From the NCBI RefSeq assembly GCF_002368415.1, contig NZ_AP018290.1, positions 933,470 through 997,469 on the forward strand: DNA of 64,000 nucleotides. The letters are read 5' to 3'. Origin of the DNA: Calothrix sp. NIES-4105 (lineage in GTDB: Bacteria; Cyanobacteriota; Cyanobacteriia; Cyanobacteriales; Nostocaceae). The translations under genes and the position numbers were made by a program. Of the stretch, positions 27,869 to 37,627 are shown piece by piece (positions within the stretch are counted from its first letter, which is position 1; each line of letters opens with the position of its first letter). Under the pieces are notes generated by a model. The model was not told the origin of the DNA and did not search any database. It was given only the letters and a program-made list of their open reading frames with translations.

Positions 27869-28140
27869 CATAAGTACTACGAATTTATAAGGGTTTTAGC
27901 GCAACACTCACTAAAATTTGAAAGCAAAAAATGAAATTTGCGCTCAATTTTTTATTTCAGAGTTGGGGGTACAACGTAAAAATGAGGCTTCTAGCTAGTA
28001 CGCAAGTGGTACACCAAGACGCGGGCTAGGTTTATTACTCTTACCTCTCAAGGCAATGATATTTGTTGGGTTCCGTTCCTCCACCCAACCTATAAGGATA
28101 AGTAGGTGGGCGCCAAAATTTTCCGCTATGTAACAAAACC

Positions 28141-29168
28141 TTAACCTGATAGGTTCGAGTTAAATTTTACACGCCGTGTACTGTGATTACTTTTTTCCCC
28201 TCTAACTTGAACGCCATTGATTACGGCATAAGCAAGGTCTAGTTCATCATCAAATGCTTGTCCTGACAACTCATCTTTCTTTATATGTTGCCATTCCAAT
28301 TCAATTGGATTCATTTCTGAGCAATACTTTGGTAGAAAAAAGATGTATAAACCCTGACTCTCCCACTTCTTCCACAATTGTTGAACTTCTTGGCACCGAT
28401 GTATTGGTCCGTTGTCCTGCACAATAACCCTTGTACGTCCTGTTACGAGTGCTTCTTGGGCTTCTTGTTCCATCATTTCTATGTAAGATTTACGCTTAAC
28501 ACCACCAAGAACTAAACCGTAAACGAAACTTATTAACGGTTGAAGAAATCCTATGATGCTTAATCTACGACCACGACGTTTCGTTTGCTCTAAGCGTTTT
28601 TGCTCTCCTCTAAAGTAATAAGTGTAACCAGGCTCGCTCCACACACAAAACCCTGATTCATCCAGATACTTTAAATCGATTTCACCACTTGCACTTCTCC
28701 CATTCCAACATATCTAGGTCTGCTTGCTTGTTTGCTCGTGCTACCGGGTCTTGTTTTCCTTTATGGCAATTTCAAAGCACGCTTCCAATCGACCCCCTTT
28801 TTTTGAGTACCCGTCTTAACCTGTCGGGACTCAATTGCACGTTGCGTTCTGTTTTTAACTTGAGAGCTAACTGAGGGCTATTGTATGTGCGTGGCTCAAT
28901 TCTTAGACATTCTTCTAAAAATACTATGTCAACTTCAGTCCAAGTAGCGTTTTCCCCCTCGACTCTTGTATTCCCAAAGCCCCTCTAAACCAAGACTTTC
29001 CCATTGATGCAACACTTTTCTTACAGTTTTCTCATTCCAATAAAAGTGCGCTGCTATTTTCTCCACATACCAGCCATGTGCGTTTAACCTGATTACTTCC
29101 GCTCTGTCTTTAACTTTCTGGGGCACATCCTGCTTTCTCAGATGAGCGCAAAGTTTGGTCTTGCTCAT
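28141..29168 (-). pseudogene. Second IS630-type transposase, frameshifted
   Basis: N-terminal HTH part 29168-28935 (VPQKVKDRAEVIRLNAHGWY, EKIAAHFYWNEKTVRKVLHQ) and DDE part 28644-28141 (EPGYTYYFRGEQKRLEQTKR, VIVQDNGPIHR, FLPKYCSEMNPIELEWQHIK). The ~290 bases between them carry family-like sequence in other frames, so at least two shifts are present. It differs from the 23.7 kb IS630. I could not define the inverted ends. Confidence 0.75.
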
Positions 29169-30379
29169 TAGTCAGGAATACCCTTAAACGCGCGCCCATA
29201 CACAAACCACCTTGTAGATGCATTCTCAGTATTTGTATATCTTAACATAGCTGACTTTTTTGGCGCCTACTTACTTAGGTGCCTAATTCTATTGCGGAAT
29301 AAGCAGAAACTAAAAGTGTTATCGAATTATTAGCGCTGAAGTCGTAGCAAAATAAAATGTAACTCAAATATCTCTGCGTCTATCTCCTATTCCAAAGGTG
29401 TTTGATCAATATACTTAAGCAATTGAAAAATTAGAAACTGTCAAAAGATTATTCCCGCAGCATTCAGAAGTAGATAAGCTTATTCAAGAGAATCTCAATA
29501 AAAAATTGTTGCGGCTAAGTAAGAACGCAAGTAGAAGTGATTTATTTTATTTTATGCGATACATTTTGAGTTTAGACTTTGGCGCGGTTGCGACTATCTA
29601 AAAGAATACCTTGCCATTCGTGATAAAGAAAGGAGTTGTGTCCCGGTCAATGAAGGAGTTTGGATAAAGTTTGTATTTAAACTCAAATTAATTATATATG
29701 AAAGTCTAGCTGGCGCCATCCCTGTTTTGATTGCTTGCGGGCACCTAGACTTTGTTTCCTTAGAGGTTGTTTTAAAAGTCTAAAAATCACCTAGTCCTGT
29801 CAAGGTGAGTCATAAATCCTAGTATTATGGCGATAAAACTGTACCTTCTCTCTGCGTCCTTGAGTGTCTAATAAAGGTGAAATATGTATTTTTTTACCTG
29901 CCGCCGGCGCAGAGTCCACAGAGAGGCAGACAAAGCCAATTTTTACCGTTCGGAGAATGAAAACAAGATGCTATGTATAATGAAGTCAATTTATATACTA
30001 ATTATAAAAGTAAAAATTCGATTTTTCTCAATAAACACTTAAAATCAAATTATAAAGTAACTAAAATTACAATATAATAAGTACCTGGACAGAAATAATT
30101 ACACCTTGGTTTCTAGGGTGAACAAGGGATTAAAGTCAAATTTTGTGTAATTAATTTTGTCTGACTACTTATCAGTAATAGCTTTGATGGCGCCGACACC
30201 CCTATGCAAGAGTTAAGCCATATATGGAGGTAAACTGGCATATTTATTTCAGCTTACCTGACTACACAGATTTTAATCTGTGTAGTGAAGGAATACTATA
30301 AATTTGGATTTTAATTTGGTGCGACCGCTGATGATCGATTCGGTTGTCGCTTACTTAGTAGCATAAAAAATGCTACGCC
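29169..30379. other. Stretch without intact genes; relic and dispersed repeats
   Basis: It holds one possible gene relic (29419-29783), a copy of the 'agaggttgttttaaaagtc' repeat at 29762, and 'ctctctgcgtccttgag'/'gcagagtccacagagagg' repeat words at about 29848 and 29911. A small hairpin (tagcataaaaaatgcta) is at 30358-30374. Nothing else was recognised. Confidence 0.5.
29419..29783 (+). pseudogene. Unidentified gene relic in two frames
   Basis: Frame 1 (29419-29601) reads AIEKLETVKRLFPQHSEVDK and LIQENLNKKLLRLSKNASRS, then FYFMRYILSLDF; frame 2 (29580-29783) continues WRGCDYLKEYLAIRDKERSC and VPVNEGVWIKFVFKLKL. Both have protein-like composition and join near 29580 with a one-base shift. 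No family recognised and no start codon seen. Confidence 0.35.
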
Positions 30380-30721
30380 TTGGTTTCTCTCAGTTCAACT
30401 CCGTATATTCATTTATGTCAAGTTTTTCAGCCTGATGAATCTACCATTGACACATCGATACTTGAAAAATCTGTTCGCTTTCTCAAAAGTAAGATCAAAG
30501 GTAACGCTTTTTATGGCAAGTTGCTGAATGTTAATGCAACTCATATTCGTGCGACTTGCGTATCCAAGGCGGTGATTGACTGTGCCGAAAAAGACCATAG
30601 TGATGTAATTATACTGGGTGCTAGCCGCGAAGGACTGCTGCAACAAACAATTAAAGGCAATATTCCTGAAAACATTTCTCGTCTAAGCAATCGCAACGTA
30701 ATTTTAGTACGTAGTGCCTAA
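30380..30721 (+). pseudogene. C-terminal universal-stress-protein domain, N-terminally truncated
   Basis: 113 residues with the Usp nucleotide-binding end: DVIILGASREGLLQQTIKGN followed by IPENISRLSNRNVILVRS. The first residues (YIHLCQVFQPDESTIDTSIL) resemble the Usp domain attached to chloride channels or permeases in cyanobacteria; the transport part is missing. TTG 30380 has no ribosome site. It is probably a tail left after deletion, though a stand-alone half Usp is possible. Confidence 0.55.
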
Positions 30722-30826
30722 ACGTAGTAAAAAGTCTCTTAGCTACGCTTTTATTTAGTTAATCGACTACTTCTATCGAGGTAGCCCAACTATCTCTTTG
30801 GTAATATTGATAAAGTGTATTTAGAT

Positions 30827-30848
30827 TCTATCCTACTTTTCCACTATT
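30827..30848 (-). promoter_or_regulatory. Two-part GTGGAAAA motif, diverged copy
   Basis: On the plus strand tatcctacttttccactatt, a weaker match to the TTATCCAC-NAGT-TTTCCAC form seen at 50541. About 230 bases upstream of the PRC-barrel gene at 31077. Confidence 0.35.
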
Positions 30849-31076
30849 GAGACTTAGACTATAACATAAAGCTGTTTTAGAGTTTATGCTGGGTGTATCC
30901 AATGAATGGAAGAAGTGTAAATATTTGGTGCATAAACTGCACTATATCTCTTACCTAATAAAGTTATCTTTCATTCGTTGGATTCTCTCCTTCTTACCTC
31001 AGTTAAATGCTAAATGCGAAAATCTATTTTGATAAAATTAAATGCTTGAATAATTAAAGATGTTACTGGAGGAAAA

Positions 31077-31583
31077 ATGGCTTTGTACAAATTGGATAAA
31101 TATTATCCTAATTACTGTAACGAAACTTTGGCTTGTTTTGGTATTAAAGATTTTTATGTTTATGCCAAGGATGAGTTTATTGGTTCTGTTACCAATGTAT
31201 TAGTTGATGGAAATAATGGCCGTTTCCGTTATTTAGTTATTGATACAGGCTTTTGGGTGTTTAGTATCAAAGTATTACTACCAGTTGGGTTGGCTAGTGT
31301 AGACTATGACCATAAACGCCTGTCTGTTTCTGGATTAACCAAAGAGCATGTCAATAATTTACCTGAATATAAAGAAGATTTTGTAATTGATAATGATTAT
31401 GAAGAACGAGTTAGAAATGTTTATCGTTCGTTAGTGACAATTACAGATTTGAGTCGATTTTATCATGCTACTACCTATGATTATACATTGGAGCCTTACT
31501 TTTATGAAGTAAGCGACCCTAATCTCAAAATGTATGAAGAACAGTTAAGCATCTGGAAAAAGAGTTATCAAGTAATAAGATAG
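31077..31583 (+). CDS. PRC-barrel domain protein
   Basis: 168 residues; the PRC barrel spans about residues 25-95 (FYVYAKDEFIGSVTNVLVDG, RYLVIDTGFWVF, LLPVGLASVD). A short C-terminal helix-rich tail follows (NLKMYEEQLSIWKKSY). A good ribosome site (GGAGG, 7 bases before ATG 31077) supports the start. It shares order and wording with the larger PRC/DUF2382 protein at 36598, so they are paralogs. PRC barrels often act in stress responses or RNA handling; the exact role is unknown. Its tail has a duplicated relic at 32679. Confidence 0.85.
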   Translation: MALYKLDKYYPNYCNETLACFGIKDFYVYAKDEFIGSVTNVLVDGNNGRFRYLVIDTGFWVFSIKVLLPVGLASVDYDHKRLSVSGLTKEHVNNLPEYKEDFVIDNDYEERVRNVYRSLVTITDLSRFYHATTYDYTLEPYFYEVSDPNLKMYEEQLSIWKKSYQVIR

Positions 31584-31653
31584 TGCAGTGTAGACTTCGC
31601 CACAGTAGAACACCTCAACTCCTCCCTCTATTATGCGACGCCGTTTTTGTTAA

Positions 31654-32508
31654 CTACTGCGGCGTATTCTCTAATTTCTCCTGCTTTGGTTGAGATTGGG
31701 GTGTATTTGTTGTACTCGCAGTGTCTTCTCCTAGCTGACCGACAATAGCCCGACCCGCTACAGAGCCGACTATTTGACCTGTTGGTCCCATTACGATCCT
31801 TCCCAAGATACCCCCAAAGACCTGCCCCACAGTCTCGCCAATTTTTTCCGCCGCTCCTTTTTGTCTGATTTGGGTAACGTGCTGTGGTGTTAACCCAGCC
31901 TTTTCGGTACTAGCTGTCCGAGCGAGTTGCTCCTCCACATGATACACTGTTTCGGCGCCTACTTGGGTGCCGATCACACCGCCAACAAAAACCCCTATCT
32001 GTCCACCTAAAACAGCACCTGCTGGTCCCATCACCATAGCTCCTGCTGTGGCACCGACTGCTCCACCCACTACATCTCCGGCAGCTGCTCCAATTAATTC
32101 TCCACCAACTCTGTTTAAATGTGCTTGAGCAGCTTGGGGATTAAAAAGAATACCTTCTATATCATTATTATTGGACGATAAATCAACAAGTGTATCTTTT
32201 TTATCATTTAGCTTTAAGTTACTTACTTGCTCAATTGCATCTAATAAATCTATTGGTGGAACCGAGTCGGTTGGAAACATTAAAACGTCATAGTTAATTG
32301 TTAGACAGGATGCTGCGGAATTAACTACAACATTGGTAACGAACGACAAAGACTGGATTTGCTGTTCTAGTTTGCTGGTATAGGTAGCATCCCACCCTAA
32401 ACGAGGTACGCGCACTCGCAGTCGTCCTTTAGTTGCATGGACAATTAAACCCGTCGCCAGTTTTTGTGAAGTTTCTTGGCAGGTGTCTGCATCGTTGGGG
32501 AGCGACAT
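31654..32508 (-). CDS. HMA-like domain plus glycine-zipper membrane protein
   Basis: 284 residues. About 18-95 resemble the HMA_2 fold (GLIVHATKGRLRVRVPRLG, FVTNVVVNSAASCLTINYD) without the metal-binding CxxC. About 130-180 and 222-262 are Gly/Ala-rich zipper segments (AAGDVVGGAVGATAGAMVMG, GGQIGVFVGGVIGTQVGAE) that should insert in or coat a membrane. The tail is Gln/Thr-rich. It may act in envelope or compartment association under stress. Start ATG 32508 with a motif copy about 140 bases upstream. Convergent with the PRC gene. Confidence 0.8.
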   Translation of the reverse strand: MSLPNDADTCQETSQKLATGLIVHATKGRLRVRVPRLGWDATYTSKLEQQIQSLSFVTNVVVNSAASCLTINYDVLMFPTDSVPPIDLLDAIEQVSNLKLNDKKDTLVDLSSNNNDIEGILFNPQAAQAHLNRVGGELIGAAAGDVVGGAVGATAGAMVMGPAGAVLGGQIGVFVGGVIGTQVGAETVYHVEEQLARTASTEKAGLTPQHVTQIRQKGAAEKIGETVGQVFGGILGRIVMGPTGQIVGSVAGRAIVGQLGEDTASTTNTPQSQPKQEKLENTPQ

Positions 32509-32647
32509 AATTTTTATATTCCTTTAGTTCAGATAGGTAATTGTATATTAGCAGCATGATGGTATGTAAATTATTTATTTTTTCTTCATTAATGAAAACT
32601 TCGCCGGAGTTGCAATTTCAGTGTCTAACTAAAATTTAAATACAAAT

Positions 32648-32669
32648 TGTGGAAAACTCGTGGAGAAAT
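32648..32669 (+). promoter_or_regulatory. Two-part GTGGAAAACT/GTGGA motif
   Basis: tgtggaaaactcgtggagaa: a perfect TTTTCCACA (complement) plus a second GTGGA half. It lies between the divergent HMA-like gene (start 32508) and the DUF1206 gene (start 32867). Confidence 0.55.
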
Positions 32670-32678
32670 CAAATATGA

Positions 32679-32834
32679 ATTACAGATTTGAGTCGATTTA
32701 ATCACGCTACTACTTATAATTATATATTGGCGCCTTACTTTTATGAATTAAGCGACGCTAATCTCAAAATCTATGAAGAACAGTTGATGAGTAGGAAAAA
32801 TAGTCCTTGGCGGAATATGAAAGTTGTAAGATAG
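32679..32834 (+). pseudogene. Duplicated tail of the PRC-barrel gene
   Basis: 52 codons reading ITDLSRFNHATTYNYILAPY then FYELSDANLKIYEEQL, nearly the same as residues about 121-163 of the PRC-barrel protein at 31077. There is no start. It is the scar of a local duplication with loss of the rest. Confidence 0.75.
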
Positions 32835-32866
32835 TAGAACAGACCTCCAACTTGGTTCTAGACAAT

Positions 32867-33718
32867 ATGACAAAACCAAATTCACCTATGGAGCCAATTA
32901 AACAACCAATCAAGCGGGTTATTTCTCATCCTTGGTTTGAGCGATTGGCACGGTTAGGGTATGCAGCAAAAGGCTTAGTCTATTTTGTTGTCGGTTTACT
33001 TGCAATGCAAGCAGCGATTGGTTCTGGTGGTAGGACTACGGATACTAGTGGCGCCTTGCAAGCAATTGTCACTCAGCCCTTTGGAAAATTTCTATTAAGT
33101 ATTGTTACCCTTGGAATTATTGGATATGTACTTTGGCGCCTAGTTCAAGCGTTTTTTGACCCCGAAAATCATCAGCAATCAATTAATGCCAAGCGAATTA
33201 CACGGCGCATTGGCTATGCTTGTAGTGCTATAGGTTATATAGGTTTAGCATTAACGGCAGTAAAACTGATTATGGGTTCGGGAGGTGGTGACTCAGAAAC
33301 TATCGAAGATTGGACGATATACTTTTTAGCTCAACCCTTTGGCAGATGGCTAGTTGCACTGGGAGGAGTAGTGGTAATTGGTGTAGGAATTTCTTTTTTG
33401 TTTCAAGCATACAAAGCAAAATTTCGTCGCGAGTTAAAACTTCACGAAATGACTCACAATGAACGAACCTGGGCATTACGTTTAGGCAGATTTGGAATTG
33501 CTGCTCGTGGCTTTGTTTTTGGCATTATCGGCATTTTTTTAATTTTAGCAGCAATTCAAATTGATGGTAGTGAAGCTAGAGGTTTAGGTGGTGCATTGAC
33601 TGTCCTAGCACAACAACCTTTCGGTTCTTGGATTTTAGGTACAGTAGCACTGGGTTTAATTGCTTATGGTATCTACTCAGTAATACAGGCTCGTTATCGA
33701 CGGATTGCTAATTTATAG
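32867..33718 (+). CDS. DUF1206 membrane protein (three repeats)
   Basis: About 283 residues from ATG 32867; the frame is open back to 32807, but that part overlaps the PRC relic and is not protein-like for this family. Three DUF1206 units (WFERLARLGYAAKGLVYFVV; RRIGYACSAIGYIGLALTAV; WALRLGRFGIAARGFVFGII), each with two membrane helices, give six TM segments. Inner-membrane protein of unknown function, common near stress genes. Confidence 0.88.
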   Translation: MTKPNSPMEPIKQPIKRVISHPWFERLARLGYAAKGLVYFVVGLLAMQAAIGSGGRTTDTSGALQAIVTQPFGKFLLSIVTLGIIGYVLWRLVQAFFDPENHQQSINAKRITRRIGYACSAIGYIGLALTAVKLIMGSGGGDSETIEDWTIYFLAQPFGRWLVALGGVVVIGVGISFLFQAYKAKFRRELKLHEMTHNERTWALRLGRFGIAARGFVFGIIGIFLILAAIQIDGSEARGLGGALTVLAQQPFGSWILGTVALGLIAYGIYSVIQARYRRIANL

Positions 33719-33799
33719 TTAGTTAAGCTTGGATTACCTGATTAAATAATATTAATTAACAAAAACTGATTACTATACTACTACACGAAGGAGTGTTGT

Positions 33800-36106
33800 T
33801 TGATTTTATTTCGCAAGTTTTATAGGCAAACTGCACTAAAAGGACGACGGTCGCATCTAAACAATCGTCTCTATTCTGCTAGTATATTAGTATTTGTTAT
33901 ATTGTCGCTTTCTAGCGGACTGGGCTACCGCTTTTATAACCAACCAAAACTCGATGTGGATAAGATAGCCCCCCAAACTCTTACTGCACCTAGTTCAGCC
34001 AATGTTGAAGATGTAAAAACTACTGAGGAAAGACGCAGGAAAGCTCGTAGCGGTGCTTTAGCAGTATGGATTGTCGATCCAGAAGCGAATGAGCAAATTC
34101 ACCAAAATCTCCAGAAATTGTTGTCAAAAGGCAATCAAATCCGCAAAGATTTGGGCAGTTTTCCTTTTGTCAAGACTTCGGTATTGTCCACTGCTACGCA
34201 AACTTACCTACGACAAGTACCAGAAACCCAATGGCAGGTAGTATCCCAAACCTTGGATAAAAATAGCAGTCCTGCTCGCTTAGAATTAGCCCAGCAGATT
34301 GCCCTGAAAGAACTGCGAATTTACCGTGAGTCTACCTCTTCCCAAGCTTTCTCTCAATTATTAAAAACGATTGTAAGAGCTCGTCAACGCTATACTACCA
34401 CCCTAACTACTCTAAAAAAAAGTCCGAGCAATCAATCCGAGACTCTTTACAATGTAACTTTCTTGAACCTTTCTGATACAGATTGGCAGCAAACTCAAAT
34501 CCAAGTGCGCCAAACTTTAGACAGAATGTTAACACAAGGGATTTATCCAGGAATATCTGAAGATAACATAAAATATGCGATTCAGAAGCAGGTGAGTGTT
34601 TCTGTTCCGATAACAGCCCAACCTTTAGCAAGGCAATTGCTATCAGCAGTTATAGTTCCTAATTTGATTCAAGACATCAAACAAACCAAGCTGATCGCCG
34701 AACAAGCAGCGCAAGCTGTAGAGCCGACGATAGTTAGTATTCAAAAAGGTGAAGTTATTGTCAATGCTGGAGAAAAAATTACTCAGATAGATTTTGTGTT
34801 ATTAGACCATTTTCATTTGAGTCAACGCGGAATTGATTGGCTACATCTGATTGGTTTTAGTGTGATGGTGGCATTAGCAGTGGCTGTTTTCCGCTTGGTA
34901 GAACGGCGAATTTATCCGAAATTAGCACAAAGCGATTATATATTGATTTTGCTCCTTACCCTCTGTGCGCCTTTGTTGATAGCATTGACCAAATCTTTCA
35001 CAGGCTTACCCGCTATTGGTTTGCTCCTTGGTAGCTTCTATGGTACTTCAATTGGGGGCACTGTCATGGTGTTGATAACAATATTGATCTCAATCGGAAC
35101 TGAACTGAACTGGCATTATTTAGTCCCTAGTGCAACTGGAGGAATTCTTGGTGGTTTAATAGCGGGACAATGGCGATTTCCTGATCGGGAAGCACCGCGA
35201 ACGCGAGAAGAATTAGCTAGCTTAGGAATTTTAATTGGGTTGACGCAGGGGGTAGTTTATTTGTTGGCAAATACAACTGTCGCTCCCCTCTGGTATACTG
35301 TTTTGGGTAGCGCAGCCCTCAACGGTTTGGCAGGCTTACTTTGGAGTATTTTAGCACTAGGTTTAAGCCCTTACCTAGAAGCTTTATTTGATCTAGTTAC
35401 ACCAATTCGTCTGGCTGAATTGTCCAATCCCAACCGACCTTTATTAAAACGTCTAGCTCATGAGGCTCCTGGAACTTTCCAGCATACTCTTTTTGTCGCA
35501 ACTCTGGCAGAAACTGCGGCACGGGCATTAAATTGTAACGTGGAACTTGTACGGGCTGGGGTTCTCTATCATGACATTGGAAAAATGCATGACCCGCTGG
35601 CATTTATTGAAAATCAAATGGGCAGTCCTAATAAACATGATGCCATTAATGACCCTTGGGTAAGTGCCGAAATTATTAAAAAGCATGTCAGCGAAGGGTT
35701 ATTAATTGCTCGGCAGTACAAATTACCTAGTGCTGTCCAAGCATTTATTCCAGAACATCAGGGAACTATCTTAATTGCGTATTTTTACCAGGAAGCACAG
35801 CAGCGAAAAGAACAATATTCTGAAAAAGTTTTGTACGAATCAGATTTTCGCTATGATGGGCCTATTCCCGAATCCAAAGAAACAGGAATTGTTATGCTAG
35901 CTGATGCCTGTGAAGCGGCATTGCGCTCACTAAAAGATGCAACCCCAGAAGCCGCGCTAGGAATGGTAAATAAAATTCTGAAAGCACGTTGGCAGGACAA
36001 TCAATTAGTAGATTCAAGGCTAACACGGGAAGAAATGTCTCAAATTGCTCATATTTTTGTCCAAGTTTGGCAGCAATTTCATCACAAGCGGATCGCTTAT
36101 CGTTAA
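33800..36106 (+). CDS. 7TM-HD phosphohydrolase, PgpH-like c-di-AMP phosphodiesterase
   Basis: 768 residues. One N-terminal TM (about 25-45), a 290-residue extracytoplasmic 7TMR-HDED region, a run of TM helices (about 350-540) and a C-terminal HD domain: His in HEAPGTFQHTLFVATLAE, His591-Asp592 in YHDIGKMHD, further His in KHVSEGL and PEHQGT, and Asp in MLADACEAA. This is the PgpH architecture; PgpH hydrolyses c-di-AMP, which controls potassium and osmotic balance. TTG 33800 has AAGGAG 6 bases upstream. No GGCGCC occurs from 33140 to 37033, covering this gene. Confidence 0.9.
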   Translation: MILFRKFYRQTALKGRRSHLNNRLYSASILVFVILSLSSGLGYRFYNQPKLDVDKIAPQTLTAPSSANVEDVKTTEERRRKARSGALAVWIVDPEANEQIHQNLQKLLSKGNQIRKDLGSFPFVKTSVLSTATQTYLRQVPETQWQVVSQTLDKNSSPARLELAQQIALKELRIYRESTSSQAFSQLLKTIVRARQRYTTTLTTLKKSPSNQSETLYNVTFLNLSDTDWQQTQIQVRQTLDRMLTQGIYPGISEDNIKYAIQKQVSVSVPITAQPLARQLLSAVIVPNLIQDIKQTKLIAEQAAQAVEPTIVSIQKGEVIVNAGEKITQIDFVLLDHFHLSQRGIDWLHLIGFSVMVALAVAVFRLVERRIYPKLAQSDYILILLLTLCAPLLIALTKSFTGLPAIGLLLGSFYGTSIGGTVMVLITILISIGTELNWHYLVPSATGGILGGLIAGQWRFPDREAPRTREELASLGILIGLTQGVVYLLANTTVAPLWYTVLGSAALNGLAGLLWSILALGLSPYLEALFDLVTPIRLAELSNPNRPLLKRLAHEAPGTFQHTLFVATLAETAARALNCNVELVRAGVLYHDIGKMHDPLAFIENQMGSPNKHDAINDPWVSAEIIKKHVSEGLLIARQYKLPSAVQAFIPEHQGTILIAYFYQEAQQRKEQYSEKVLYESDFRYDGPIPESKETGIVMLADACEAALRSLKDATPEAALGMVNKILKARWQDNQLVDSRLTREEMSQIAHIFVQVWQQFHHKRIAYR

Positions 36107-36597
36107 CAACCTACACAGCCTGAGTACAGGTAAGTTTAGACTATGATAAACCTTTCCTTGCCCAGAGCTAGTTTAAAATGCGTTTGCCCTGGCCACTACC
36201 TATGATTTTACCTAACTAAACTAAATTATCCGGGGCAAATATTTCATAATTGTTAGTAAACTGTTTTAATATTACTCAATGATAGTAGGTTGGATGTAAC
36301 GATAGCCTAACCCCAAAAAAAGCGTGATATTGCGTCCACATTTTTACACGCTTATTTGAATCATAAGATTCTATGTATTGTTTCAGTTTACTTTCTTCTT
36401 ACTTGCGGCTTAATTTTAATAATGAGAAATTTTCTGTCTTTTGGTAGAAGAGAAAAATACGCATTAGTATTATGCAAACAATGCGATAATTTAAACTTCA
36501 TTGCTCCACGAGTTTTCCACTTTTTAATTATAACCTTTAAATAGAATTATTTACAAAGTCTTTGATAATTCATTATTGGAAATAGGAGTAAAGCAAT
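36107..36597. other. Intergenic region with a two-part motif
   Basis: No gene supported (an open frame at 36356-36544 lacks start signals and resembles nothing). A GTAGGTTGG word near 36285 is of the terminator repeat type. The two-part motif is at 36505-36520. Confidence 0.5.
36505..36520 (-). promoter_or_regulatory. Two-part motif upstream of PRC/DUF2382 gene
   Basis: tccacgagttttccac on the plus strand, the complement of GTGGAAAACTCGTGGA. It is 77 bases before the ATG at 36598, a plausible promoter distance. Confidence 0.55.
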
Positions 36598-37566
36598 ATG
36601 GTTCTTTTTAGACTAACTGATTTCAAAAAAAATATTCATCAAAATATTGGTGAACATGACATCAAGAATTATGATGTTTATTCAGATATTGGAGACAATA
36701 AAGTTGGCAGTATCAAAGACGTTTTAGTAGATGAGTCAGGCAATTTTCGCTATTTAGTTGTAGATACAGGCTTTTGGGTGACTGGCAAGGACGTACTACT
36801 TCCTATCGGCTGCTGTCGTGTAGAAGATAGCAACCGTCGTATCTACGCTCTTAGGTTGACAAAAGAAAAGGTAGAGCATTTACCTAAGTTCCATGAGCTT
36901 GAGCAGGTAAATTATGATTATGAGGAACAAGTACGTCAAGTTTACCGCATTTCAACAGTAGAAGCACCTTTAAATACTATAGTGCCATTAGAAACACAAA
37001 TACCTTTGGAAACACAAATACCTTTAGAATTATCGGCGCCTTTAGAACTTTCTCCTCTGGGCGCTCAAATGCAACGACAAAGAACTATACATCGGGAAAT
37101 ACCTGCTTATGTAGAACCATTAGAGCAACCTGTCTACAACCGTGATACTTACACTTACCAGCAAGAGCCAGATTTGTATCAAATGAATGACCAAGAACAT
37201 AAAACTCTCAAACTGTATGAAGAGCAGCTTATCGCAAATAAACATCGTGTCAAAACAGGAGAGGTGACAATTGGTAAACATGTTGAAACAGAGACTGCAC
37301 ACATTGCTGTACCAGTTGAAAAAGAGCGAGTAATTGTTGAGCGTACTACACCCACACAGATTGGTAAACCAGTTTCTCCGAATCAAGCAGCTTTCAGTAA
37401 TCAAGAAGTTCTACGAATGGACATTTATGAAGAAATACCTGATATTCAAAAGCAAGCTGTAGTTCGAGAAGAAGTCCGAGTTAGGAAGGTTGTAGAGCAA
37501 GATACAGTTGAGGCTACTGAAAAAGTTCGCAAAGAAGAGTTAGATATTGACACCGCTAGCAGATAA
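36598..37566 (+). CDS. PRC-barrel plus DUF2382 protein
   Basis: 322 residues: PRC barrel (about 25-100; VYSDIGDNKVGSIKDVLVDE, RYLVVDTGFWVTGKDVLLP), a linker with tandem PLETQI repeats (about 127-150), and a C-terminal DUF2382 domain (about 205-320; EQLIANKHRVKTGEVTIGKH, HIAVPVEKERVIVERT, REEVRVRKVVEQDTVEATEK). GGAG lies 10 bases before the ATG. Such proteins are stress-linked in cyanobacteria. A relic of the DUF2382 end occurs at 50577. A rho-independent hairpin follows. Confidence 0.88.
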   Translation: MVLFRLTDFKKNIHQNIGEHDIKNYDVYSDIGDNKVGSIKDVLVDESGNFRYLVVDTGFWVTGKDVLLPIGCCRVEDSNRRIYALRLTKEKVEHLPKFHELEQVNYDYEEQVRQVYRISTVEAPLNTIVPLETQIPLETQIPLELSAPLELSPLGAQMQRQRTIHREIPAYVEPLEQPVYNRDTYTYQQEPDLYQMNDQEHKTLKLYEEQLIANKHRVKTGEVTIGKHVETETAHIAVPVEKERVIVERTTPTQIGKPVSPNQAAFSNQEVLRMDIYEEIPDIQKQAVVREEVRVRKVVEQDTVEATEKVRKEELDIDTASR

Positions 37567-37574
37567 AAAAAACA

Positions 37575-37614
37575 TAGGTTGGGAAACCCCGCATAAAGGT
37601 GGCTCCCCAACCTA
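37575..37614. terminator. Hairpin between convergent genes
   Basis: taggttggg (37575-37583) pairs with cccaaccta (37606-37614), just after the PRC/DUF2382 stop and 13 bases before the convergent gene end at 37628. It may serve both. Confidence 0.65.
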
Positions 37615-37627
37615 CAATCTAAGGATA

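Noticed and set aside
36356-36544. 62-codon frame before the PRC/DUF2382 gene
   Set aside because: It overlaps the two-part motif, has no ribosome site and no recognisable protein.
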